Shown: one piece after another, positions 17,302 to 24,222 of the stretch | Layout: each line of letters begins with the position of its first letter | How positions within the stretch are numbered: the first letter of the stretch is position 1 | IMG/VR virus record: IMGVR_UViG_3300023180_000050 | Span: 1 to 64,000 of that record | Source: a virus | DNA length: 64,000 bases | Direction: 5' to 3' (one strand) | Made by a program: the position numbers and the translations under genes | Notes under the pieces: generated by a model | The model's input: the letters and a program-made list of their open reading frames with translations, nothing else | What the model was told of the DNA's origin: nothing | Database searches by the model: none

Positions 17302-18630
17302 TTGGAAATAAAATATCCCTCTGTGGCTGATTCTAATAAACTACTTAAAGAACTTAGTAATCTAAGTAGCAACTTTGATTCCCTTTACCAGGAACTAAAA
17401 GCTTCTACCCAAGCAAATACCGATTCATCAAATGAGGTGAAGAATCTTATTGCTGAGGTGAGGAAGGGAAATTCTTTGGGAGATGGCGATCTGAAGGGAG
17501 TATTTGAGGGTTTTACAAAATCCCTTTCCAAAACAATTGCTGACCAAAACGATCAAATACTTAACGGTTTAACTGATAAGATATCTCAATCCTTTTCTGG
17601 CTCTGTTTCAAATTTTCTTGGTAAAGTCCCACAACAGATAGCTCAAGTAAAAGCTGGTAATATGCCAGATTTCAAATCCATATTAGGTGGTAATTCTATA
17701 AAAGGGATAGTATCTAATGCAGCTTCCCGCATACCTGGTTTGGCAGATGGTGGAACTGTAGAGAGTAGCGGTATAGCAGTTGTTGGTGAGAAGGGACCTG
17801 AATTGGTAGAATTGAAATCAGGGGACAAGGTAAGAACCAAAGAAGAGCAACTGATGGAGATGCTACTTGAGGAGGAAAGGGCAAAAAACGAAAAACTAGG
17901 TCGTGTAAGAAGGACTGGTCCAACCGAAGAAGAGGTAGAAGCTTATCGCCAGGAACTATTGGCTGAGGATCCTGAATTTTTTTCAGATCCTGTAGAATTA
18001 CAGGAGGAGCTAGATTGGTTTAGGTCCCAACAAGGTTATGAACTAGAAACCAGAGAGACATTTAGTCCTGCTGATCTTAAAAAACTTAGTGAACCCGTAA
18101 TACCAAAAGAAGCTAGTGTTACAAAGAACACTCCTGAATTGAGCCAGGTGAAGGAAGTTAAGGAAACCCCAGATTTAAAAGAGGAGGACAAAAAGGAAAA
18201 ATCTGGTAAGTTTAAGGATTTTTTGTCTGGAGTAACTAGCAAAGCTAAGGAAAAATTAGAAGAAGCTAAGGCTAAGGGAAAAGCAAACCTTCAAAGCAGT
18301 GTTGCAGAGTTAAAGGAAAAGAATCCAATTAACCAGCTTAAATCTGACGCTGAAAACATCAAGTCACAGATACAAGAAAGCGTTGCTTCCATAAAAGGAA
18401 TGTCTGGAAATTCCACTTCCAAACCCGTTGAGCAAAAAGTAACTGCAGTTAAAGAGCCAAAGAAGACAAGAGGTTCGTCTTCTAGTTCTAATGCTAGCGG
18501 GGATTCTTCTATGTCATCGTCTGACATAAAAGAGATGAAAGGACTTTTAGCAGCTATATACCAGGCATTAAGATCTCCTCTAACAATTGCCAATGATGTG
18601 CCTTTTAGGCCAAACTCCAACAATTTCTAA
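17302..18630 (+). CDS. Tape-measure-like tail protein
   Basis: 442 residues from TTG 17302 (435 from GTG 17323); no ATG is available near the 5' end. Residues ~145-175 read GLADGGTVESSGIAVVGEKG then PELVELKSGDKV, the motif found near the C-terminus of many tape-measure proteins (ADGG..., VGE.GPE). The first ~120 residues are coiled-coil-like. The second half is highly charged, Lys/Glu-rich and then Ser-rich (GSSSSSNASGDSSMSSS). It is short for a tape measure and lacks transmembrane helices. It follows the putative frameshifted chaperone, which supports a tail-length or hub role. Confidence 0.55.
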   Translation: MEIKYPSVADSNKLLKELSNLSSNFDSLYQELKASTQANTDSSNEVKNLIAEVRKGNSLGDGDLKGVFEGFTKSLSKTIADQNDQILNGLTDKISQSFSGSVSNFLGKVPQQIAQVKAGNMPDFKSILGGNSIKGIVSNAASRIPGLADGGTVESSGIAVVGEKGPELVELKSGDKVRTKEEQLMEMLLEEERAKNEKLGRVRRTGPTEEEVEAYRQELLAEDPEFFSDPVELQEELDWFRSQQGYELETRETFSPADLKKLSEPVIPKEASVTKNTPELSQVKEVKETPDLKEEDKKEKSGKFKDFLSGVTSKAKEKLEEAKAKGKANLQSSVAELKEKNPINQLKSDAENIKSQIQESVASIKGMSGNSTSKPVEQKVTAVKEPKKTRGSSSSSNASGDSSMSSSDIKEMKGLLAAIYQALRSPLTIANDVPFRPNSNNF

Positions 18631-18648
18631 CAATTGTTTATAAGTTCA

Positions 18649-18680
18649 TTTTTTCCCAACGCCGGGAAATCTTATATTTG
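18649..18680 (+). promoter_or_regulatory. Host-type promoter, T-rich box and TATATTTG
   Basis: TATATTTG at 18673-18680 matches the Bacteroidota -7 element TAnnTTTG. A T6 run at 18649-18654 lies 18 bases upstream, near the -33 region. It precedes the dCMP deaminase/sigma factor operon, as expected for early or middle genes read by host polymerase. Confidence 0.5.
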
Positions 18681-18713
18681 TTTCACAACTACCTTTTTAA
18701 GCCGGAACTGTCC

Positions 18714-19274
18714 ATGGAAGAAACGTTTATAAATTCTGAATTATTCTTTTCGCAAGAGTCTTCAGCACAAGGGGATTATTGGATTGCCAAACCCTCTCTT
18801 AACAAAGTTGCAACCTCAGAAAACAATTTTGATGAAATAAGCGAAACCTTTTATTCTTTAAAGGATAGGAAGATGGACAGGGTCTATCTAGAAATGGCAA
18901 AGGTGTGGGCAACAAATTCTTACTGTGAGCGAATGAAGGTAGGTAGCTTAATAGTAAAGGATAAGTCAATCATCTCTGACGGGTATAACGGAGCTCCTAC
19001 TGGATTTCCTAATATTTGCGAAGATGCTTCCCACGTAACGCTTCCACATGTACTCCATGCAGAAGCTAATGCAATTACTAAATTGGCCAAGAGCACACAA
19101 AGCTCGGACGGATCTACACTTTATGTTACGGTCTCTCCGTGTTTTGAATGCTCTAAACTGATTATACAGAGCGGAATAAAAAGGTTAGTATTTAAGGAGT
19201 TATATAGAAAACTTGAATCACTCAAGTTTTTATTTGACGCCGGTATTGAGCTTGTTAGGTTAAATAATAAATAG
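18714..19274 (+). CDS. dCMP deaminase
   Basis: 186 residues from ATG 18714; an in-frame TTG at 18678 falls inside the promoter box. The zinc-binding cytidine deaminase motif is complete: HAEANAI (His115, catalytic Glu117) and SPCFECSKL (Cys143, Cys146). SYCERMKVGSLIVKDKSIIS and DGYNGAPTGFPNIC are typical of dCMP deaminases rather than tRNA or cytidine deaminases. It converts dCMP to dUMP to feed dTMP synthesis, as T4 Cd does. About 50 N-terminal residues are extra. It heads the operon that includes the sigma factor. Confidence 0.92.
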   Translation: MEETFINSELFFSQESSAQGDYWIAKPSLNKVATSENNFDEISETFYSLKDRKMDRVYLEMAKVWATNSYCERMKVGSLIVKDKSIISDGYNGAPTGFPNICEDASHVTLPHVLHAEANAITKLAKSTQSSDGSTLYVTVSPCFECSKLIIQSGIKRLVFKELYRKLESLKFLFDAGIELVRLNNK

Positions 19275-19306
19275 GAGGTTAAAAAGGGAAATTACAAAGG
19301 GGAAAA

Positions 19307-19924
19307 ATGGCAAAAGAAAAAAATATACAAGTCTTGGCTGAAAGCTTCATTCAGACCAGGGGCGAAAGAGAGTTCAGACCTCTCTACGAAAGAGTAAAAC
19401 CAGGGGTATTAAATCATTGTTACGGGATTCTTAAAGATTTTGAATTGGCAGAAGATGCCTTTTTGAATGCAATGTCAAAGGTCTGGCAGAAGATTGACCA
19501 ATATGACAGCAGCAGGGGTAATTTTTCAACGTGGTGTTATAATATTGCTAGAAATGAATCTCTTCTGCTTCTAAAAAGTAGGAAAAGGTATATTTCTCAG
19601 ACATCCGAAGAAATGGAATACACCTCAGCAAAGGCCGAGGAAAAAAATCCATCGTATGATATAGAGGATGATCCTCTTTGGGAATTTTTATGTGGCGGAA
19701 ATGATATTGATGACGTGTATGAGCAAGTTATTGATGAGATAAAGGAACTTCCTGATATCTATAGGGATATAATGATTGATCGCGAGATTAATGGTATGAA
19801 ATACAAAGATATCGCAGACAAGTACAATATTAAAAAGAGATCTATTGCTACTAGAATACGTAGGGCCAGGACCAAAATTCGTAAGAAAATGGAGGATGCA
19901 ATGGGAAAATCTGATTTTAAGTGA
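19307..19924 (+). CDS. Sigma70-family (ECF-like) sigma factor
   Basis: 205 residues with sigma region 2 (EDAFLNAMSKVWQKIDQYDS, then RGNFSTWCYNIARNESL; residues ~45-90) and region 4 (LPDIYRDIMIDREINGMKYK, then DIADKYNIKKRSIATRIRRA; ~145-195) joined by an acidic linker, as in group 4 factors. Regions 1 and 3 are absent. Region 4 suggests it reads a -35 box, unlike T4 gp55. GAGGT occurs ~30 bases upstream, too far for a usual ribosome site. It overlaps the next gene (TGATG). I propose that it recognises the G[AG]AAC-N18-TATAA sites; this is inference. Confidence 0.85.
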   Translation: MAKEKNIQVLAESFIQTRGEREFRPLYERVKPGVLNHCYGILKDFELAEDAFLNAMSKVWQKIDQYDSSRGNFSTWCYNIARNESLLLLKSRKRYISQTSEEMEYTSAKAEEKNPSYDIEDDPLWEFLCGGNDIDDVYEQVIDEIKELPDIYRDIMIDREINGMKYKDIADKYNIKKRSIATRIRRARTKIRKKMEDAMGKSDFK

Positions 19925-20385
19925 TGTGGAATATATTAGCAATATTTAGAATTTTCAAAGTTCTCAAGGAGCTGAGAATCTATTCGCAGTATAGGTCTAC
20001 CGTGAAAGAGGAAAGCATGAATTCCCCCTTTTGGACAAGGCTTAGACTTAGATATGATTGGTTTAGAAGAATTTATACTGTGGTTAATTTACCACCCGAG
20101 GTTACAATGTCTCGTGAGTTTCCGGTAGATGCTAGGCCTGCATACGTTTTTGAAGAGCTTAAAGGAGTAAATGATTATCTTACCAAACTAAATCTCCAGG
20201 AGGTAATTACACCAGTCCTTAAGCCAATCCCAGAAACAAATGGGGATTCTTATTTGGTTGTATATTATTTCTTTTTCCGATACCTTTCATGGATATGGAT
20301 ATTTAGATTTATTCTAGAGGTGGTTGGAATTATATTGTTGGTTGTTAAGTGGAATTTTTTGATAAGCTATTTTGGATTTGGATAA
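19924..20385 (+). CDS. Putative membrane protein, function unknown
   Basis: 153 residues from ATG 19924, which overlaps the sigma stop; GTG 19921 is also possible. The N-terminal part is basic and amphipathic (ILAIFRIFKVLKELRIYSQY). The C-terminal ~50 residues are strongly hydrophobic (YLVVYYFFFRYLSWIWIFRF, then ILEVVGIILLVVKWNFLISY) and would form one or two membrane helices. There is no recognisable family. It lies in the operon with the sigma factor and a nuclease and could act at the host inner membrane early in infection. Confidence 0.55.
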   Translation: MWNILAIFRIFKVLKELRIYSQYRSTVKEESMNSPFWTRLRLRYDWFRRIYTVVNLPPEVTMSREFPVDARPAYVFEELKGVNDYLTKLNLQEVITPVLKPIPETNGDSYLVVYYFFFRYLSWIWIFRFILEVVGIILLVVKWNFLISYFGFG

Positions 20386-21184
20386 TATAGAGAAAGTAAA
20401 AGAAGACTACCAGAGAAAGCTAGACATATTCAAGGATCCCAAATTCATATTTAACGAGTCAGCTCACACGTATCATTTTGATGGTATAAAATATGACTCG
20501 GTTACAACGTTTCTAAGGATATTCAAAACCCCCTTTGACCGGATGTACTGGGCTAAAAGGAAGGCTAGGGAGAGGGGAATAGAAGTTGACGAGATACTAA
20601 ATGAATGGCAGGAGAAAGCAAACATAGCTAATTCTCTGGGAACGGAGGTCCATAAATGGATTGAAGACTACTGGTCTGGACTAGATCCTGAAATTCCGGA
20701 AGATGACGACGTTAGAGATAGGGTTGAAAAATTCCTGCTTTTAAAGGAGGAGAGGTTTAGTGATCTTGTTCCCCTTGAATCGGAGCTTAAGTTATTTTCC
20801 AAAAAATGGAGACTTGCTGGAACAGCCGACCAACCTTTCCTCATGTGGGACAAGAAGCAAGATAAAATTTTATTTTTAATCGGGGACTGGAAAACTAATA
20901 AGGAATTTAAGGATGATAAACACCCAAAGGGTAGATTCAAAAAGCTTCTACATCCATTTGCTGACCTTTATGAAAATTCGCATAATGAGTATTCCATACA
21001 GATTAGTTTGTATAGATTGATCATAGAGGAAGAAACCGGTTTGGAAACGCACGGGGGTTTTCTTTGTCATATCGGACCCCAGGATAAACCTAAGTTATAT
21101 CCAGTAAAAGATTTGCGGGAAAGACTCAAGATATATTTACAGCATAACAGGGAAGAATTCGATGTTTTCGACATCTCTGAGTGA
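20372..21184 (+). CDS. PD-(D/E)XK nuclease, RecB-like
   Basis: 270 residues; the only plausible start is TTG 20372 (or TTG 20378). All RecB-family nuclease motifs are present in order: GTEVH (His94), GTAD (Asp153), IGDWKTN (Asp172-x-Lys174) and QISLY (Gln210, Tyr214). The N-terminal HTYHFDGIKYDSVTTFL is typical of phage exonucleases of this group. There is no Cas4-type cysteine cluster. Likely roles are DNA degradation or recombination during replication. It overlaps the membrane protein gene by 14 bases. Confidence 0.8.
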   Translation: MDLDNIEKVKEDYQRKLDIFKDPKFIFNESAHTYHFDGIKYDSVTTFLRIFKTPFDRMYWAKRKARERGIEVDEILNEWQEKANIANSLGTEVHKWIEDYWSGLDPEIPEDDDVRDRVEKFLLLKEERFSDLVPLESELKLFSKKWRLAGTADQPFLMWDKKQDKILFLIGDWKTNKEFKDDKHPKGRFKKLLHPFADLYENSHNEYSIQISLYRLIIEEETGLETHGGFLCHIGPQDKPKLYPVKDLRERLKIYLQHNREEFDVFDISE

Positions 21185-21212
21185 AACATTATTGTTTAAG
21201 CAACTAAAAAAT
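21183..21212 (+). promoter_or_regulatory. Weak G[AG]AAC-type promoter candidate
   Basis: GAAAC at 21183-21187 is followed, after 17 rather than 18 bases, by TAAAAAAT. It is the least convincing member of the set. Confidence 0.25.
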
Positions 21213-21225
21213 AAAAAGAAATCAA

Positions 21226-21741
21226 ATGGCAAAGAAAAAAACAGAAGGCAAGGTAGTAGAACTTGATGCAAATCAACTTGCAGACGCTGTAGGCGAGGAA
21301 GCACTTTCTCGTTTAAACGAAGGAAGAATCAAAGCAGCCGAGGAAAACTTGGAAAATGCAAAAAAGAGGGTATCCACAAAAGTTTATGCAGTCCAATTTG
21401 ATTCTATGGATCATATTGATAGGTTTGTAACCTTCATGGAAAACGATGCAGAGTGGAAGGAAAAGGAATCCCTTGGTGTAATTGAGATTTGTAAGGTTTT
21501 AGACAAACTCAAATCTGATGGCATTAAAAATAACATTCTTTACTTGCAAGCTTTGCCTTTAGAAGCAAGCCACTACTTTATCTCTAAGCAGAGTGGTAAA
21601 GGTCTTAAAGAGGCTAAAGAATTTATCTCCTTATTGAAGCCCTTTGAACAAGGACTTGAATCTGCAAAAGCTGATGCAAGGGAGATTCAGGATTTGGAAA
21701 AAGAACTCGCTGCAGCTCAACAAGGGCTTGAATTAGCCTAA
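21226..21741 (+). CDS. Conserved-looking soluble protein, function unknown
   Basis: 171 residues. Charged helical ends flank a compact middle (STKVYAVQFDSMDHIDRFVT, then FMENDAEWKEKES) that may be a small alpha/beta fold. The last 40 residues are a coiled coil ending AAAQQGLELA. A strong rho-independent terminator follows 26 bases later, so this gene is probably a single unit. I do not recognise a family. Confidence 0.6.
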   Translation: MAKKKTEGKVVELDANQLADAVGEEALSRLNEGRIKAAEENLENAKKRVSTKVYAVQFDSMDHIDRFVTFMENDAEWKEKESLGVIEICKVLDKLKSDGIKNNILYLQALPLEASHYFISKQSGKGLKEAKEFISLLKPFEQGLESAKADAREIQDLEKELAAAQQGLELA

Positions 21742-21767
21742 GAGCACATTAACAAAACCATAGTTTT

Positions 21768-21800
21768 AAATAGGCTCCAGGTGATTGGGGCCTATTTTTT
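21768..21800 (+). terminator. Rho-independent terminator
   Basis: AAATAGGC (21768-21775) pairs with GCCTATTT (21790-21797), followed by T residues. It separates the preceding gene from the late promoter at 21822. Confidence 0.75.
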
Positions 21801-21821
21801 AGTGTATATGGTTTTGGGTTA

Positions 21822-21830
21822 GATATATAG
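21822..21830 (+). promoter_or_regulatory. Late promoter motif GATATATAG
   Basis: Lies between a terminator and the start at 21854, 32 bases before the ATG. The clean context makes this one of the best examples of the motif. Confidence 0.7.
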
Positions 21831-21853
21831 TAAAACTAAAATTGTAAATAATC

Positions 21854-22147
21854 ATGGTACAAAAGATTAAAGACAACTTCCAATTTATAGTATTGGGGTT
21901 CCTAGTATTGGTTTTTTTCAGACAATGCGGAGTAAACAGAGATATTGACCGTATCGAAAAGGAGCTTAAAGCTTCTAACACTGAATTAAATACTAAGCTT
22001 GACTCGATCAACACTCTTACAAAAGCAGAGATCAGACACGAAATGAATCAGGTAATGTTCCAATTTCTTATTTATGAAGATGATTTTGATAAGAAAAGAA
22101 TTTCCTTGTCTGAGATTAAAAATAAGATAGAAGCAAGTGAAGAGTAA
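21854..22147 (+). CDS. Small single-pass membrane protein with coiled coil
   Basis: 97 residues: one N-terminal membrane helix (FQFIVLGFLVLVFFRQ, residues ~9-24), then a coiled coil of ~45 residues and a charged end. No lipobox-type signal is evident, although a Cys follows the helix. The arrangement recalls i-spanins or small holin-accessory proteins, but no lysis genes are nearby. It overlaps the next gene by 11 bases. Confidence 0.55.
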   Translation: MVQKIKDNFQFIVLGFLVLVFFRQCGVNRDIDRIEKELKASNTELNTKLDSINTLTKAEIRHEMNQVMFQFLIYEDDFDKKRISLSEIKNKIEASEE

Positions 22148-22907
22148 ATCAAAACTGGTTAACGGTTTCATCATAAGCACCTTTGTATCTCTGTATTTGA
22201 TGGTGTCTGTGATTTCCACTATCCACGTAATTGACTTCTTTAAACTATCTAACCCAACTTGGTTAGCTATATCTCTTGCTATAGCATTTGAGGTGGGTGC
22301 AGCTGCATCCCTTGCTTCATTAATAGCTATGGAAAAAATGAACAAGTCACTGGTGTGGTTCTTGTTTATCCTTTTAACTGCAATGCAAGCAATGGGTAAT
22401 ACCTATTATGCCTTTGTAAATCTTGGTGATTATACCTCTTGGTCTGAGCTTTTCGGTCTGATTGAGGAAGAGGAAATATTCCAAAAGAGAGTCCTTTCTA
22501 TAGTTTCTGGTGCTATTCTACCGATAGTGGCTTTGGGCTTTATTAAGTCATTGGTTGATTACATAAAACCTGAAGGGAATGAAGTTTCCAATTCTAAAGA
22601 ACACGAAACTACTGAAATCGATTCACAGGATGAAGATTCTCACGAGAGTGAACTTCAGGATATAAGTGAACCTTTAATTTATGACTCGCATTTGAGCTTA
22701 ATAAATTTACAAGGGGAAACACTCCAATCTGAAGATGCTGCTGAATCTGATAAAGTAGAGGAGGACAAAGAAGCAGAAAAGAAACCGATAGTTCAGGATA
22801 ACGTTGAGGTAGTTAATGTGAATTCGAATAAGGAAACAGCCACTAGAAAAAGAACTCCTAGTGTTAAAACCCCAGATGATCCTAATTTAAACCCAACTAA
22901 GCTTTAA
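22137..22907 (+). CDS. Multi-pass membrane protein with acidic tail
   Basis: 256 residues from GTG 22137, overlapping the previous stop. Four hydrophobic segments lie in the first ~145 residues (for example FIISTFVSLYLMVSVISTIH, LVWFLFILLTAMQAMGNTYY, VLSIVSGAILPIVALGFI). An acidic Ser/Glu-rich cytoplasmic tail follows and ends KRTPSVKTPDDPNLNPTKL. The family is unknown to me. Its late promoter and virion-type neighbours suggest a late function, such as membrane attachment of assembly intermediates or superinfection exclusion. Confidence 0.55.
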   Translation: MKSKSKLVNGFIISTFVSLYLMVSVISTIHVIDFFKLSNPTWLAISLAIAFEVGAAASLASLIAMEKMNKSLVWFLFILLTAMQAMGNTYYAFVNLGDYTSWSELFGLIEEEEIFQKRVLSIVSGAILPIVALGFIKSLVDYIKPEGNEVSNSKEHETTEIDSQDEDSHESELQDISEPLIYDSHLSLINLQGETLQSEDAAESDKVEEDKEAEKKPIVQDNVEVVNVNSNKETATRKRTPSVKTPDDPNLNPTKL

Positions 22908-22908
22908 T

Positions 22909-23583
22909 ATGAGCGCAAACATAGGTGATAGCTTTGAAATATTTGGAGGCGGGTCCAGTAACGGAGGTACCGGATCTGGTACCCCCTTTGGTTATGGTGA
23001 TAGTAATCCTGCTTTAACAACAGGGCAGTCCGGTCCGTGGAATACTAAATACACATTAATTGCAAACGATCCTGGATCACTGAAGAGAGTAAACCTTACT
23101 TTCTCCAACTATAATGATCCTCATGAAGTTAGAATATTTCAAACCTCGCTAAACGTAACATATCAGGCTGAGATAGAGGAGAAATTGGATTTATCTGAGT
23201 ACTTCCACCCACTCCAGTCCTTTTCAAGCTACCAAAAGCAAACCTTTGTTATATCACCAGATGCTTCAATAAATTTGGATCCTGGTGATTTTGACACAAC
23301 ATTGGGTGAAGTAAGCTTATTGATGGCCAGGGCTCATTACAAAGCGGATGCAGTTGAGGACCAAAGGCTTTTATACTGGCATTACAATTCTGGGTATAGG
23401 AATATTATGTCTGATATGATGATGCTTACTGGGCAGGTAAAGCCAGATGCTGCATGGAAGGGATGGCAAACATTACCTAATATCGACGAGCAAGTCGGAT
23501 ATACTGGAGCAGCAACAGGCGGATTCGTTTTTTCAAATCCAACTGAATATCCAGTTAAACTTACAATATTAACTGCAAGCTAA
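22909..23583 (+). CDS. Virion-type protein with Gly-rich N-terminus (paralogue A)
   Basis: 224 residues. The N-terminal ~35 residues are Gly/Ser-rich. The C-terminal ~100 residues share a pattern with the next gene: LLYWHYNSGYRNIMSDMMML, TGQ, a Trp-rich stretch, GGFVFSNPTEYPVKLTILTA. It is probably a beta-rich structural protein. It abuts both neighbours (1-base gap before, 1-base overlap after). Function unknown. Confidence 0.6.
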   Translation: MSANIGDSFEIFGGGSSNGGTGSGTPFGYGDSNPALTTGQSGPWNTKYTLIANDPGSLKRVNLTFSNYNDPHEVRIFQTSLNVTYQAEIEEKLDLSEYFHPLQSFSSYQKQTFVISPDASINLDPGDFDTTLGEVSLLMARAHYKADAVEDQRLLYWHYNSGYRNIMSDMMMLTGQVKPDAAWKGWQTLPNIDEQVGYTGAATGGFVFSNPTEYPVKLTILTAS

Positions 23584-24128
23584 TGGCAACTAGACCTATT
23601 ATATGTCCACCGCAGCCGATAGACGGATTCCTTTTTAGAAAGGACAAATTTGTTCTTGAGGAAGACTACAACATCACGAACTTCTTTGATTTCAGTGACC
23701 TTCAGGATGAGGTCATTTCATATTCAAGGATGAAAGTAACATTAAAAAAGAACAAGAGTGTAAAGATTAGCCAGACTGATATAGGGGATGATAATGGCTT
23801 TGTTAAATGGGTAGCTGTTAAGGTAAAATACCCAGCACCAAAGAATCCTGTATTATATGGGGCTCAAACTCCTATTATACCTGGGGTACCAACACCAACT
23901 AACGGAACCCCTCAGGTTAAAAAATACATCTATTGGACATATAGGGGAAATACCTATAATATCGGGGAGATGATGATCTTGACCGGTGATAAATTGGGAT
24001 CTACTGATTCTGAAAAAAGCGGCTGGAATCTTAGCGAGGATTTTCTCCCATACGAAGATGGGGGAATAACCTTCAGCAACCCTCACACAGATATTGACGT
24101 AAAGCTTGAAATTATTATAGCTAGATAA
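23583..24128 (+). CDS. Virion-type protein (paralogue B)
   Basis: 181 residues. The C-terminal half matches the previous protein in order and spacing: YIYWTYRGNTYNIGEMMILT, GWNLSEDFLPYEDGGITFSN, then a final beta strand VKLEIIIAR. The middle has a Pro-rich loop (IPGVPTPTNGTPQ). The pair probably arose by duplication and may form a heteromeric complex in the tail or head. Function unknown. Confidence 0.6.
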   Translation: MATRPIICPPQPIDGFLFRKDKFVLEEDYNITNFFDFSDLQDEVISYSRMKVTLKKNKSVKISQTDIGDDNGFVKWVAVKVKYPAPKNPVLYGAQTPIIPGVPTPTNGTPQVKKYIYWTYRGNTYNIGEMMILTGDKLGSTDSEKSGWNLSEDFLPYEDGGITFSNPHTDIDVKLEIIIAR

Positions 24129-24155
24129 TTTTTTCTAAAATTTTGACTTTAACTG

Positions 24156-24166
24156 GAATATATAAT
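24156..24166 (+). promoter_or_regulatory. Late promoter motif variant GAATATATAAT
   Basis: An upstream copy, 36 bases before the exact motif at 24192. It would give tandem late promoters, as before the sheath gene. Confidence 0.4.
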
Positions 24167-24191
24167 GGAAAAGTTTCAATATCACAGGTGT

Positions 24192-24200
24192 GATATATAG
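24192..24200 (+). promoter_or_regulatory. Late promoter motif GATATATAG
   Basis: Lies 31 bases before ATG 24223 and rules out the upstream in-frame GTG 24190, which falls inside the motif. Confidence 0.65.
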
Positions 24201-24222
24201 AAAGCAAAAAAACACAAGTAGA

